Numbered from the stretch's first letter, positions 24,601 through 38,104 are shown. The stretch is 64,000 bases of DNA from Paragordius varius (GCA_964247055.1 OZ176055.1:7068001-7132000), one strand, 5' to 3'. Notes: generated from the sequence alone by a model not told the origin. A program made the numbers and translations.

Positions 24601-26739
24601 AATAATTTTTTCAAACTAGCTGCTGCAAGAAATTAGTTTTACATAAAATATGGCAAAGAAGATTGATATTTAAGATAAATACGCGTTAAGTATTTTATAA
24701 TTAAAAATTAGACTAAAAACCCTGCTTTGACTTCGTCCTCGTTGAACTTATCATTATTAAATTTAATCACGATATAACATTGTATTTAGAGTGTAACGGA
24801 AAGAGGCTTTAATTTTATATTTGGTTTAAGAAATAGGCAAAAAGAGATTGAATAAATTTATTTTAATTATATAAATTATTTTTGTATTATAGAAAAAGAT
24901 TAAATTTGGTTGTATTCCATTATTTTCAGTTGTTATTTTCAACTAATCAAGATACACACACACTTTTATTTAAAAATAATTAATATCACATTTCACACGT
25001 TGTTTTTTTATTTTTCACTAATTTTACTGTTAATATAGGTATTATTCGCTGTTTGGCGCATTATTTTGTTTTTTCCCAATTATTTCATAGCTTTTGTCCG
25101 CTAATTATTTTCGAAATTTCCAGGATGTCAAAAATTACTATAATCCTTTATAGAACAAGAGCTGCCTAACATTTTAATATAATATCTTTTTTTAAAGATA
25201 ATTAATATTATATATATATATATATTAGAAATCAACGGAAGTATGAATCGTTCTCAAAACACTGTTTTATTATGGGTTTCTTTACCTTTTATCCTTTTTC
25301 ATACTTTTTTGGGTTTTATAAATAATTTCTGAAACTTTCCCTATTTATTATTTTACAAGCACCGATCTCACCATTTAATTTCATTTAACACGTCGTGTCA
25401 CCCATATTTAATCATTGATTTTATATATATAAATATAAAATTGGAATACTCGCCAAATATCAAGTTGACTCAAATTTTATTTAGCCCTTAAACTTAAATT
25501 TTTTAAATCAATCATGTGATATAGATGACATAATTTGGATTGCTTTTATCATTCCAGGCATTTATATATACTGTGATATATATTTATCAATAAATATGCT
25601 CATATACCTTGTTATATATCAGAATTTACCACAAAGTAAATTAGTGATAAAAATATTTAACTTTACTCAACTTAAAAAATTTAATAAAGCGTTTATTATT
25701 ATGAATTATAATTTGGTTGCATATTTCATATTTGTATTACCAGTTTTATCTTAAATATTTAGATAAATATTTATTTAATCTAATTGTATTATTTGCAAGT
25801 TTCATAACAGAAAATTAATAAAAAATTATTTGGCGGTATTTTCTTGCAACTTCCTATATTAAATAAAATAGACCTACAGGCAAAAATGCATTTAAATTTA
25901 ATACAATATCATGAATAATGTTATTACAATATGAAATCTCACAGGATAGACGATATTTAAAGGGAATGAATGTTAACGCAAAATTTTGTTAAATAAATAA
26001 GTTTTATTGAAACGCCCTCGATGACTGATTTGTGAATTAACATCAGAGTCAGGTTTTCCATGTTTTGCAAACCATCTATTTCATTAAGAGTTTTTTTTAC
26101 AAAAGCATCCTAAAAGTTAAATTTCACCCCAAAAAATATGGTACCATTAATTTTAAAGCTTAAACACTGTCATTACTGAGTAAATTTTATTTCCAAATAT
26201 AGGAAAAACATTGTCATTTTTGGATAAAACTCCAACTTCGAATATTTATCGTATTATTAATATTAGTTTGAATATAATAAATTTGCCATATTGATAAAAT
26301 TTAATATTTCAAATATGCCAAATTTTTTGCCAACAATTATAAATTTCAAAATATGCAGCGTTTATTTTTATCAACCATATTTTTAAGTTTCCCTTTTTCA
26401 GTATTTCTGCAATTCTGATGTGCGACGAGGAACAATCATTTAATATATTCACTCTTATTGTATTTTAATTGGTTATATGGAACTAAAAGAAAATTTCGCT
26501 ATAAGCAAAAGGCGAATCCTGAAATAGACGGTATAATGTATATAATTCATTGAGCAATTTTCCCTATATTAAACATTATTTTTTAGTAAATTTTGGTTAG
26601 TTATATAAAAATATGATACGAAATTAGATTTGAATGATTCTGTAACTTTAATAAACATTGCGCATGCTTTAAATTGGTTAAATTCAAGGTATATAAACTT
26701 ATTACAAAGTATTAAATAGCATTTGAAAATTATTGAGTA
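24601..26739. other. AT-rich spacer, no gene seen
   Basis: It contains a (TA)n run at 25209-25227. No exon or domain was recognised. Confidence 0.45.
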
Positions 26740-27260
26740 ATAGCTGTGACTGTCACGCGTCTCTGGGCCTTAGTCGAAATGGAATATTTCATTCGAGTTA
26801 AAATTAGGATGAATAATGATGTTGATGATGGATACCCTTTCAACTCTGGGCTAGTTGAGACAGCTTGGATCATAGCCTTCTGTGTACATATATCTGTACC
26901 AGTAAATGGATCGAATGTGCTGTATTTTTTGATACGATCTAAATAGTCCAGGCCTTCCATATTTTCTAGCCCGTTCTACTGGGCCTAACGTGTCGCTTTT
27001 TTATTTTATCGGATCTCATCAAACAACGGAAGAATTTGAGTTGCAGGGTATTTATTCCTGAAGTAGGCTTTGTTTGGGCTTGATGTACTCTAGTACCTTA
27101 TAATTTTTTATATTATGTTCCCACTGTCTATCCAGCATATAACTATAGGTCCATAATCCAAATGCTTTTTGTTGTAGTGAGTTGAGGGCCCAGAACTCAC
27201 AGCTGTGGGCAACTAAAAGATTAAAATTCTAAAATAAAATTGTCCTTTAGCATTCCTGTG
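26740..27260 (-). mobile_element. Probable LINE reverse-transcriptase C-terminal relic
   Basis: On the - strand, near 27220-27060, one frame reads CEFWALNSLQQKAFGLWTYSY then MLDRQWEHNIKNYKVLEYIK. This fits the CEsWtL...FEmWfYRRML.I.W..h..NeeVL pattern of non-LTR elements. Near 27050-27000, TLQLKFFRCLMRSDKIKK fits the RkLkffGHimRsD motif. The 77-codon ORF at 26730-26960 would be its 3' end (LDYLDRIKKY..., then a gat/atg-rich tract at the end). Several frame breaks. It is less certain than the 3205-3993 fragment. Confidence 0.4.
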
Positions 27261-28192
27261 CTGTTTTTTTCTTCATTCGTCCAATTGAGTTTAGACCACT
27301 ATGCGAATACACTCATAATTTTTAATAAAGCGCTCAGAATTATGCTTATAGAATTGTAGAATGTTGATTTTGTGGCATTTTTCCGGCAAATAAGTTAATT
27401 TAAACTCAAAACATGAAAAAATGTATTCATAAATTAATATGACATAGTTGAACTTTTTAAATTATTATCCTTTAGTTACCGTGTGAAAATGGTTTTTTTT
27501 ACAAAAAATTATTATGAGACAATTTTCTGGAAGCCTATGCGTCAAAATATTTATTTTTTTACGATTCGAAAGGCAACTTTAAAATTGCTCCTTTAATACC
27601 CACTCCTCCCTTACCCCTTCGTATGACATTTTTGCAAAAAAAGAAGAAATTTTCCGCCGAAATAAGGCTATAAAACATGGAATGTGGTTTTTGTATTACT
27701 TGTTTATAGGCATTCACCCGTGTCAGTTTTTAAAATAAAAAGCTAAGTAGGTCCTTTCTCTGGTAAATATGTCACCAAATAAAAATAACTAGGTTTTAAA
27801 GCTAATCTCTAAAAACCTATGAAACCACATGGATCTAATAATTCTTTCAGCTACATGGTATAAATGCAAAAATTTTTAATTAAGCGCTGTTTCAACTAGC
27901 GGTTGATTAGGGCTATACCATTTGTAAAATACTACATAAAATAATACGGAGTAAATTTTAGCAAATATGAGATCTGTATATATAAAAGGGATTATAAGTA
28001 GTTCCAGCAAAAAGTCATAATAAGAGCACTTTGTTAATATGCTGCTGGACTGCGTGATTTTGAAGCAAATTTTGCGACAAATAATGGGATCATTTAAGTG
28101 TATCCAATATAAAGGCAAAAATTTTAGCAAAAGCATTTTTAATTTGCCGCTGAATAGGTATCCATGGTTTGAAAAAGATTCAATATATACAC
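27261..28192. other. AT-rich spacer, no gene seen
   Basis: An ORF at 27876-28136 (- strand) has no recognisable family. Nothing else is supported. Confidence 0.4.
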
Positions 28193-28197
28193 CAAAC
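28193..28197. repeat. Target site duplication (CAAAC), left
   Basis: The same five bases follow the other LTR at 32739-32743. Confidence 0.85.
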
Positions 28198-28494
28198 TTT
28201 TATTTGTAAAAGATGAGGAGATAATAAAAGAAATGTGAAATGAACTGAATTATTTATTTTGTTTTTTTAAGGTGTATATATAGCAATTTTAACTGTCCAT
28301 GATTTGCATTATATCAATAAAATTCCAAGTAACAAAGGTTGTATATTTACATATAACACAAAAAATATCAAAAATAATACAATTCAAATAAGGGGTTAAA
28401 GTTATAATATATAACCAAAGTATGTATATCACATTTGCATATAACACAGAAAAATATTATAAAAATAAAGTATATCTTTCAAATTTGCCTAACA
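28198..28494 (-). repeat. 3' LTR of the young gypsy element
   Basis: On the - strand it starts TGTTAGGCAAATTTG and ends ACAAATAAAA. It does not end in the usual CA if the target duplication is read correctly. The purine-rich tract AAGGGGGAAGTGA lies directly before it (28495-28507). Confidence 0.92.
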
Positions 28495-28505
28495 TCACTT
28501 CCCCC

Positions 28506-31500
28506 TTAAGAGAACCGGACCGGCGGTCGCCGAATTCTCTCGGGGTAACGTCGCTCGTGCGGATTTGCATTGATATTGTCATTATTATTATTAATGTTAT
28601 CATTGCTACTATCATTATTATTATCATTTATTTTATCATTATTATTGTTATTACTATTGTTATTATTATCAATACTACTATCATTATTATTATTGTTATT
28701 GTCTATATTACTATCATTACTATTGTTTGGTGCGGTTGAGTTGGCCGGTAGGTCTACGTGTTTCAACTGATCTGCATGCTTTCTGACAATCTTCTGGTTT
28801 ACCTGATCCCACACACTGTACGAAAGAAGGCCCGTTCTATCAACAACATCGCCGGCTCGCCATCCAACATTTTGTTCGTTTCTCATCATTACGGGTTGGT
28901 TTATTGAGAATTCACGGCGTGGACGGGGTGCGTCTAAGATTGTTGCTTTTGTGTTGATCCAGGTGAGGGGTGTTTGAGATACTCGTTTGAAGAGTAGTTG
29001 AAACGGGGTTTCTTTTGTAGTCGCATGTATTGAATTACGATATGACCATAGAGTGGTATTGAAGGCTTCTTGTGGTGAAATATTATCATTTTTGATTTTT
29101 CTATACTTGCCCTTGAGGGTCCCCACTAACCTTTCTACCATCCCATTACTTTTAGGATGATAGGGGGTTACCCTCACGTGTTTAATACCCAAGTTTGTTA
29201 GAGTGGATGTGAAGTACGAATTACTAAAATAAGAAGCATTTTATGCAATATGTTTACCGAATTAACCTTTTTTAACATGAACCCTTCCGCCCATTTGGAT
29301 GAGCTATCAATCAGTAACAACCAATAATACCCGTCAACTGGTCCCGCTATATCGATGTGTAACCGTTCCCATATCGCAGCATTTGGATCCCAATGATAAG
29401 TCGGATTTTCAACTAGGCTTGGCTTGTTTATCTGACATGCACTACACTCACTGTATCTTCTTACCAAATCGTTCTCTAATTTCGGCCAAAAACAAGTAAA
29501 CCTTGCCATTGCTTTCATTGTTTCTACGTTATTGTGCCCGCTGTGTAAGTAGTTGACCACGTTTGACTGTAAGCTTTCTGGAATGATAATTCGATCGTTT
29601 AAACTGACCAATCCGTATTGGTACGAAATCTCTCCCTTCCGATTCGTAAACCCAGCCAACTCAACATCACTCCAATCTTGGTTATGAATCGCCTTAATTA
29701 CTTTCTGCAAAATTTTATCTTTAACCGTTTCTCTCCGAATTTCATCGCGACTTAACTGAACATTATGACAATTAAGAAACCTAAGATATCTAGTTACCAT
29801 GTAATCTCTATCGATTGTGTCGACATTATCATCACTGGGACATCTTGATAGGTAATCAGCTCTATTCTTGGGACCCGCCTGATAACTAAGTTCAAAGTCA
29901 TAATCATTCAAACGGTTCACCCATCTTAAAATTTTCGCATTTTGTATTTCTTTCAAATTTCTATCCCTATTTATTAACCTAACAAGTGGTAAGTGGTCTG
30001 TCAAAATTTCAAACTTTCTACCATAAATGAAGTTGTGGAACTTTTCTAATGCAAAAACAATAGCCTTTAATTCCTTTTCTATCGTGGAGTAGTTTGATTC
30101 TGCGGTACTACATTTTCTTGAACCATAGGCAATGGGTTTCCTTTCACCATTTACAACATGACTTAAAATACATCCAAACCCTATATCTGAGGCATCGGTT
30201 TCAATTACTAACTTTCTATCCGGATTGTATGGTGTTAAAAATACTTGTTCACTTAATAATTCCTTAGCGGCTTTCCAACAATTCTCATGTTTTTCCGACC
30301 AGTTCCATCTAACGTTCTTACTTGTTAAACTATGTAAGTCACTTACAATCAATTGAAGCTTGGGTATAAATCTTTCATGAAACGTCAAAAATCCTAGAAA
30401 ACTTCTTAAAGATTTTTTATCCACAGGTTTTTTAAAATCATTGATTGCTTTTACTTTATTCTTGCAAGGACTTATACCTTTATTACTTATTTCAAATCCC
30501 AGATAACTTACTGAAGGTTCACCAATTTTTATTTTATCTTTTCTTAATCTAAAACCTGCTAATTCTAACCGATTTAAAACATTATTAAGATTTATTAAAT
30601 GTTCCTGTTCAGATTTGCCAGTTACTAAAACATCATCTAAATATGCACAAGTGCCGGGACAATCTTTTATAACCTGGTCCATGACTCGTTGGAAAATTAT
30701 TGGTGCTGTTGACAGTCCGAAAGGCATCCTTTTGTAGCGAAAAAATCCTTTGTGAGTCGCAATTGTCAAGAGATCTTGTGATTCTTTGGTTACGGGCATT
30801 TGTAGGTAGGCATCTTTCAAGTCAATCTTAGTGAAAACTTGGCCTTCGCCAATCTTACTCACTAAATCATCAAACGTTGGAATGATATGAGAGTCCTCAG
30901 TGAGCCACTTGTTGATGGTAACTCTAAAATCGCTGCAAATTCTTACCTCTCCATTCGCTTTGAGCACATTAACGGTGGGCGTGGCCCATGTCAGAGGTGT
31001 AAGGTTGGGATCTATCGGCTCCAAAATGTCTAACTTTTGTAATCTTAGTAATTCATTTTCAACTTTTGCTCTTAGGGGAAACGGTACTCGGCGGCAAGGC
31101 CAAACTTTGGGGGAGGCATTGGGTGCTATATGAATTGTAACTGGCTCAATGTAACAACCTAATTCCTCTTTAAATAGATTAGGGAAATTTTCAATAATTT
31201 TATCAAGTTTAAGAAAGTTAATTCGTACTTTAGGAATGTCGATGTTAAATCTCGTGATCCAATCCAAGCCACAAATGAGCGGTGCCTTTGACATTTTTTC
31301 TTTCAATACACAACATTCTGCGTTCCCCAAGTTTTGCCCATTGATTTGCACTGTGACTGTTGTTACGCCCAGTAGAGGTACTATGCTATTATTGTAGGCT
31401 TTTACTGGCGGTATGGGTCTAATATTTGGCTTGCCAACTTGTTTCCAGGTGTCAAAGCTGATAACACTGATGTCAGCTCCAGTATCATAGATAAACGTTT

Positions 31501-32374
31501 GTTCTGTGTTGTTTATCATTATTTTTACGGTCCATGGTGAGGTTGGCATTGCTTTTCTATGGATCTGGCGGTTGAACAAATTTTTGGCAGTGTTTTTTGA
31601 TCTACACATTTTTGCGAAGTGATGAGGTTTTCCGCATTTATTGCAATTGCGGTTCCAGGCAGGACATTTGTTTGGTCCATGGCTATTACCACAACGATTG
31701 CACGAATGTGTTAGGGGTTTTGCTGTTGGCTGTCGTGAACGCATGGCCTTGTTATTATTATTGGTGTGTTGTAATCGATTTAAATTACTACCATTATTAT
31801 AATTGGTATTATCATTATTGTTATGAAGGCCAGCCCTGGCAGCCTCGTGTGCTAGTGCGAGATCCACTATCGTTTCTAGAGGCACGGGTTGTCCGTTGAT
31901 CTCGGCATCGGGATACCTTGAATGTATGTCAATTTCCAATTGTGGTTGCCGTAACCCAATGACGAAGGCATCTCGAATCCGTTCCTCTATTGAATCCTTA
32001 AATTTTGCCTCTTCGGCTGCGATTTTTACCCGTTCTAGAAATTGGGTAAACGATTCGGTGTTGTTCCGCACAAGTCGGAAAAACTCAAATCTGCTTTGGA
32101 ATTTCGACTTTGTGGGATTGAATACCTTTAAACCCGTTGCCATTATCTCGGTCCATTCTGCATCTTTTATCTTTTTCGGATAGAGTCGTTGGTTGATTTT
32201 GCGTACCACCATTAGACCTCCATACGCAAGCAAGGTTGTTTTGAGGGCTTGTTCTGTTACAGGGATATCTTTTGCCTCCATAACATTTGTCATATACTCA
32301 ACGTATTCCTCAAACTTAATATTATCATTATATTTTTCGATGCATAGGTTAGCGAGATTGATTGGCGTTGTCAT
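28506..32374 (-). pseudogene. gag-pol coding region of the young gypsy element
   Basis: The gag part has a DAFVIGLRQPQLE capsid-type block, followed by two zinc knuckles near 31700-31600 (CNRCGNSHGPNKC, CNKCGKPHHFAKMC). Protease has the DTGADISVI active site near 31480. Reverse transcriptase runs about 31085-30545 with FTKIDLKDAYLQMP and YLDDVLV. RNase H follows with TDASDIGFG. Integrase has the H-H-C-C zinc region near 29560-29450 and a DIAGPVDGYYWLLLIDSS core, followed by the conserved YHPKSNGMVERLVGT region near 29150. The C-terminal tail, 28520-28740, is an Asn/Asp-rich low-complexity run encoded by ATT/ATC-type repeats on the + strand. About one break is present, so I treat it as a recently inactivated fossil. 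Confidence 0.92.
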
Positions 32375-32441
32375 GTTCGATTGGGTATCAGTAAGACCTC
32401 CACTAGCACTAGCTTAGTTCGGTACTCGTCTTGGCCACCAA

Positions 32442-32738
32442 TTTTATTTGTAAAAGATGAGGAGATAATAAAAGAAATGTGAAATGAACTGAATTATTTA
32501 TTTTGTTTTTTTAAGGTGTATATATAGCAATTTTAACTGTCCATGATTTGCATTATATCAATAAAATTCCAAGTAACAAAGGTTGTATATTTACATATAA
32601 CACAAAAAATATCAAAAATAATACAATTCAAATAAGGGGTTAAAGTTATAATATATAACCAAAGTATGTATATCACATTTGCATATAACACAGAAAAATA
32701 TTATAAAAATAAAGTATATCTTTCAAATTTGCCTAACA
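32442..32738 (-). repeat. 5' LTR of the young gypsy element
   Basis: Same 297 bases as 28198-28494 as far as I can compare. One base inside it, on the - strand, lies the candidate primer-binding site TGGTGGCCAAGACGAG (32440 downwards). A primer-binding site normally starts TGG to pair with a tRNA 3' end. Confidence 0.92.
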
Positions 32739-32743
32739 CAAAC
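32739..32743. repeat. Target site duplication (CAAAC), right
   Basis: Matches 28193-28197. Confidence 0.85.
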
Positions 32744-33061
32744 GTAGCTAGAAACAAACAACCATAGCGGGCCGCATTTTTGACCTAAAAAACCCAGCCG
32801 GTCGCATTAAAAGTTTGAACATTAATTAATAATTAAATTTCCTACAAAAGATTGTAAAAAAAATAATAGACAACATAACCAAATTTAAGCTAGTCGCTGT
32901 CGAAATTTGGAATGACCTATTCGGAAAATTTGCACAAGATATATCAATTTTACCAACGTATTGTACATATTTTTTTAATTATGGAATTTTATACTTGTTT
33001 CGTAACCAATTTTTTAGCGGGCTGAACACAATATCTCGGAGGGCCGCATTTGACACCCCTG
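32744..33061. mobile_element. hAT-like MITE copy lacking its left end
   Basis: The right part is clear: GCGGGCCGCATTTTTGACC, then ATCTCGGAGGGCCGCATTTG and the end TGACACCCCTG. The left terminus is not seen on either side of the adjoining LTR element, so this copy is either truncated or split by it. Confidence 0.7.
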
Positions 33062-34219
33062 ACTTAGATCATAAAAATTAATAAGATAATCTCTGTAGTA
33101 AAAAAATTGTGGTTAAAATTGTATAGATTAGCTTATGACTAGGGTCTTACCCTATGTTCCCTAAAAGAAGTTGGCTTGTTAACAAATTTTCGGAAAATTT
33201 ATGAGCCAACATTAATTTAACGATCCGTGTGAAGACTTGATTATACTCGAGCTATTAAATAGCCTTTGGGCAGTTGACTCTATGCAAAATATGACTCAAA
33301 ACAAAAAATCGTGTCTAAAGACTTTGAATCGTATTTATGACAAAATATATAATCAATTGAGTAATAATCGTGTCACATAGCGATGCGTGATATGGCACAA
33401 CTTAGGAATCAATAAATTTTATATTATCTCACAACTATTTTCTCTAGAAGGTTCATAAAAGTGGCTCGATCAAGCTCGACGCATTCATGACTGATAAAAA
33501 AATATACTTAATAGAATTTGTATGGTCCCAACACGTTTTCTCAAAAATCGCTTCAAAGCCAACGTTCTATATTTTATAAATATAGAGATAGATCTTTGTA
33601 GTGACGAAATAAGCAGTATCGCTAAGTTTGTGGTAAATAATTGACTATTTTGTTAAAACCCACGTGATGTGGTTAATAGATGCAAATTCAAACAAGTGCT
33701 TTCATGATCGGCGAATTAATAATGTAAAACACCATTATTTAATGGAAATAGGAACATAGTTTATGGGAGACTCAATTACAACAATTTTTCGTTTGGATGC
33801 GTTATGTGTTGGGTGAGGCCCTACTGTAAGGGCTCAACTATGATATTTGCCTTCATAAGACCATTAAAAAAATTATTTAAAAAATTATTTTTAAGGGCTT
33901 AGTGTTTTTAGCAAAAACGTTTTTACCGCTGCCAAATACCGAGGTTCTTCTGCGGATTGTTCGGGGCGATAAAAAATAAAAAAAATTTTTCCCGGATATC
34001 CGGGTTTGCTTTAAGTTTTCATGTAAACTTGTTTTTATTTCACAAAAAGCCTGAATCAAACTAATCCATCTGGTTAATATCTTATTTATACCGTTACGGG
34101 GATAAAAAAGTGTTAATTAGTAAATTAGTTTGTGGTTTAAAAGATTATTGATATCTGTTCAAATTGTACAAAAATTGGCCCAAAATGATTTATTTGCTAT
34201 TTTATTTTTAATAACACCT
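33062..34219. other. AT-rich spacer, no gene seen
   Basis: No supported exon. A somewhat GC-richer patch near 33880-34000 has no recognisable coding content. Confidence 0.4.
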
Positions 34220-34442
34220 CAATTTACCCTTAAATAATTTAAATACAACCCAAAAATAATTATGTTTTTGAATATTAAAAATTGTCTGTATCTTTTTATA
34301 TTAAGAAGCAAGAAATTTCGTTTAAATTAACATAATACTGAAAACATAATAAACTATGCTATAAGATTATATTTCACATTAATGATAAGTTTATATTTAT
34401 TTTTAGGGTGAATTTAAATTTTTCAAGGGTCAGTTTGAGTTG
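34220..34442. mobile_element. TA-type MITE, diverged copy
   Basis: The left end CAATTTACCCTTAAATAATT and right end AGGGTCAGTTTGAGTTG-TA match the ends of 4971-5213. The internal ATAATACTGAAAACATAAT and TTTCACATTAATGATAAG blocks are shared with it. TA is present only at the right border. Confidence 0.6.
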
Positions 34443-37085
34443 TAAATAATATATTATATTTGCTAAAACGAGTCACTCAAAATGGTAGAGAAAAACTGTA
34501 AAAACAAATCTATATAAACTCTTGATCATGGGCTATATTGAATTAAGCTTTAGACAATTAATAATAAAACAATAATTTTATCCAATGTGTAAATATAAGA
34601 AGCATTTTTTATGTCAACCATGTTATAACATGGTTTCTAGTGTTATACGTTATCGCATAAAGTTCCGACAATGTCGAAATCAGATTTAAATTAATAATTA
34701 TGTTACAAAGGGGTCAAATTTTTTATGGTGAAATTTTAAATTATCTTGACAACAAAAAGATATTGTATAGCTGTTGACAGAAACGTTACCCCCCATTTTT
34801 ATAAATTTTAAACATTATTTTATAAATATTTTTTGCTAGCACAACCATACGGACAATAAATTTACGATTATAGAATTACTAAAACTCTATATTTTTCATA
34901 TTTTGTTTATAAAATTTTTGGTTGAATGATTTTTTCCATTTAATTTTTTTCATAATTTTGATTAAATAAAAAAATATTGAAAATTCCTAAAAATGTTCAG
35001 GGGTAATATAATAATAGTTGTAACAATTTATAATGACATAATATACCTACACACCTTTTCTGATATCATTCTTTGGTAATTTTTAGTTTACAAAAAATTA
35101 TTAAAAGTGAATTTGTTTTCGAACCATTGACCCCCGTAGATATGAGACTCTATTTTCAAAAACAGTAATTGTTTTTTATTAAACTAAGTGTTGTTGTAAA
35201 TTTTAAATCAAAATATTTTGCTAGTTAATTTTACCATTTTTAACTCGCCTTAAAGTAAAATTAGTATGTTTATCTAATTATATTATAAGAAATAATTTAA
35301 CATAAAATATCTGAAATTTTTTACTGACTCAGTGTTCATTGACACTTTTTTTAATTAGACGACACTTAAATTTTTGTGTCAACTAAAATTTTCATCATTT
35401 ATCCGTAGTTTAATATAATTTGGTCATTACACCTTCTGACATGTGAATAAATTAAAAAATTAAATTTAATTTTAAAATTTGGTGGCTGTATTGTTTTGGT
35501 TTTTAACGTTTTTGCTGCACTTCAAAAATGGTTTGTATTAGAAAAAAGGACAAAAGCCTCTTCTAATCTCAACAGAGAGTATTTTTTTAATTATGACAAT
35601 AACAGTAATAATATAAAGCAATTTTAAAAGCAAACAACTAAGTATTCTTGGGACAGGAGACTTTGTGTGTTGATAAAAAAATCCGCAATTAAAGTCCTGA
35701 GGCAAGTTCAATACCACTTTAATAAATGAAATTATTATATTCAAGTTTTTGTTTGTTGTATAGGTTCTAATAGAGGAAAAATTTTAACCATTTTTAAAAT
35801 TTAGCGATGGGTCTGTAAAAATAAATTTTTTCAAACAATCATCTCAAAAATGTATTTGAGAGTTCTAATAGATAACCATATAGAATAAAATTTTTTAAAT
35901 ACTATTAAAGTCAAAATTATTATTTACAAAAAAAATTTAAATTAATGTATTTATATTACTAGGTAACTTCCAATTATTTAATTCATAATGTTAATGAATG
36001 ACAAATTAATATTAAAGTATTTAATAAAACTATAAAGATAAAAATATTAAACACTTCATATATTTTCATTTTTTGTGCGCGATGACATTTTGAGGTATTT
36101 TTTGTACCCCAGAGCTGAAAGTAGTAAACAAAATTTGTGGTGAAAATTTAATTATCAAACCCTCTTTTCCTGCATTAGATAAGAAAATTTAAAACTACAA
36201 TTTTTTTAACTTCTAAAGTCCCAAATGATACCTCCAAAATACGATTGAAATGAACAGCTGATATTAAATTTAAAAATACAACAATTCGCTAATAAATTGT
36301 AATTATAAACCTTACCAAAATTAAATTATATTTTAACCATGATATACAATTATTTGCCTGTTGTATACTCGATTAAAAAATATAAGAAATAAAATGGCGG
36401 TGAAAAGGTTTGAGATAAAGATTTTTTTTACAATTTATTCCTCAAAAAAATCTTCGGGCCTAAAAGGCCAAGGAAGTTAAGATTTAAATTTGGCCTAATG
36501 GTAAATATATTAAAAGGTCATGATATGAATGAAAATGGAATTATTAACTCAGAAAATAATTACGCGTTTAAACTTTATTAATATTAAGATATTCCTTATA
36601 AATTAAATAAAAAAGTACTCTTCATGAATGAATATAAGATAATATTGATCTAAAAGCTAAATAAATATATAAGGTTGAAAAATGATAGGATAGATGAATT
36701 GATAAAAATTAGGGGCAAAATACATGTTTAAGGACCAACTTGAGTTATAAGAGGAGACTCTTAAAGTGTAAGTGAATTATCATAAAATCTAAATTTCTAT
36801 AAAAATTGGGTACTTGGGAAATTTTTCTAAAATAAAAATCTCCATATCTCTGACTCTAAAATAAGTTTTTACGATCCAATAAATGTTCATAAGACACCCT
36901 TTTAGTAATTGATCATAGGGATATTTTTTGTAAACTATACAAATTTTTTATTATGGTTAAATTATGTGGAAAACTTGGCTTGTGCAATTATTGTTGCAAT
37001 CAAAGGGGGTTAGGTCAGTTCAGCAAAAAGGCAATACTAGTTTTTGTGGAAAAATAAATACCAATATCTGTAAAATCAGGTAGAT
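34443..37085. other. Spacer with a decayed dispersed repeat near 36060-36440
   Basis: Positions about 36230-36410 match about 8560-8700 (GAA(A/C)GAACAGC.GATATTAAA, ATTTGCCTGTTGTAT, AAATGGCGG). It is a diverged second copy of the element around 8398-8865. The rest is AT-rich with no supported gene. Confidence 0.45.
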
Positions 37086-37283
37086 CAGTGGTACTCAAAC
37101 CGCAGCTCACCGGCTGTACACGGTCCTTAAAGTGCTTTTATATGGCCCTGAATTATGTATTAAATTTTTTACACACTTATTTTGAATATAAATATCTGCG
37201 ATTGTGGTAAACAGTTATGAAATATTCATCCATCGGTATTATATGGTGCACGGCTCTTGAAATTTTTTTGGTGATTATCAGTG
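37086..37283. mobile_element. Second hAT-like miniature element family
   Basis: The left end CAGTGGTACTCAAACCGC is close to a common hAT terminus. The right end is TGATTATCAGTG. Flanks AGGTAGAT / AGTTAGAT (7 of 8) fit an 8-bp hAT duplication. 198 bp, non-coding, and different from the CAGGGGTGTCC family. Confidence 0.6.
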
Positions 37284-38104
37284 AGTTAGATACTTACCTA
37301 ATCACACGGATAGTTTATACATAGTATAATAATTAATATATTTTTTTATCTATATGTCACCTAAATAAAAATGATATTTTTTATAATAGGACACGTCTCT
37401 ATTTTATTCAAAGTTTAAACTGTTAAAAGTTTTCATAAAATGACCTAATAAAGATTGACCAAAACCTACTTCACATACAATAATGTTATGTTATGGAGGT
37501 CATTTATATAATATACATCTAAGGATTAATTTAATATATTTCGACGCTTTACTACCATTTTCAGGACAAACACTAAAATAGGAATAACTTAATTATTTTT
37601 TGAAAAATCCAAAACCTATAATAAAACTGAATATAAAATCACAATTCGGAAACCTAAATACAAAATGCAAAATTTTAAATATGTTTATAACAGTCATTCT
37701 CATTTATCAAATAGGTGCAATAATACCATGAATAAAAATTTTATACCAATAAAAATGGTCCATGTTAATAAAATTAAAATTAAAACCTTCCATAATATTT
37801 TTTACTTGTGGTTAAAGAAATAGTAAGATACGTAATTAAAAAAAATTTAAATTTATAATTTTTTTTATTTTTTTCAAATATATTAAATGCAAAAATAATA
37901 CTTTATAAATGTACCGCAAAAAACAAATTTTTTAAATTAAAAATATTTAACCTTTTATACAATGAAAACGACGCAATATTTGTCAACGAGAAAATAATTA
38001 CGATATTTTGGCCATAAAAGTTATATTTTATTTAAAAAGCATGAATTTATTTTATCCCTAAATTTAAAATTTTTGTAACTAAATTATCAATACATTTTTT
38101 TCTT
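37284..38104. other. Spacer upstream of the HMBOX-class gene
   Basis: AT-rich, with no exon or recognisable regulatory element. Confidence 0.4.

Larger units (their letters stand above)
28198..32738 (-). mobile_element. Young Ty3/gypsy LTR retrotransposon, nearly whole
   Basis: It is 4541 bp long with two 297-bp direct LTRs that I find identical by eye, a 5-bp target duplication, a primer-binding site and a polypurine tract. The order on the - strand is LTR, gag, protease, reverse transcriptase, RNase H, integrase, LTR, which is the Ty3/gypsy order. The coding region looks almost whole, with about one break. Identical LTRs imply a recent insertion. It lies next to a hAT-like element fragment at 32744-33061, and may have landed in it. 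Confidence 0.95.

Noticed and set aside
28422-28770. Hydrophobic Ile/Leu-rich ORFs on the + strand
   Set aside because: They are the antisense of the Asn/Asp-rich tail of the gypsy element.
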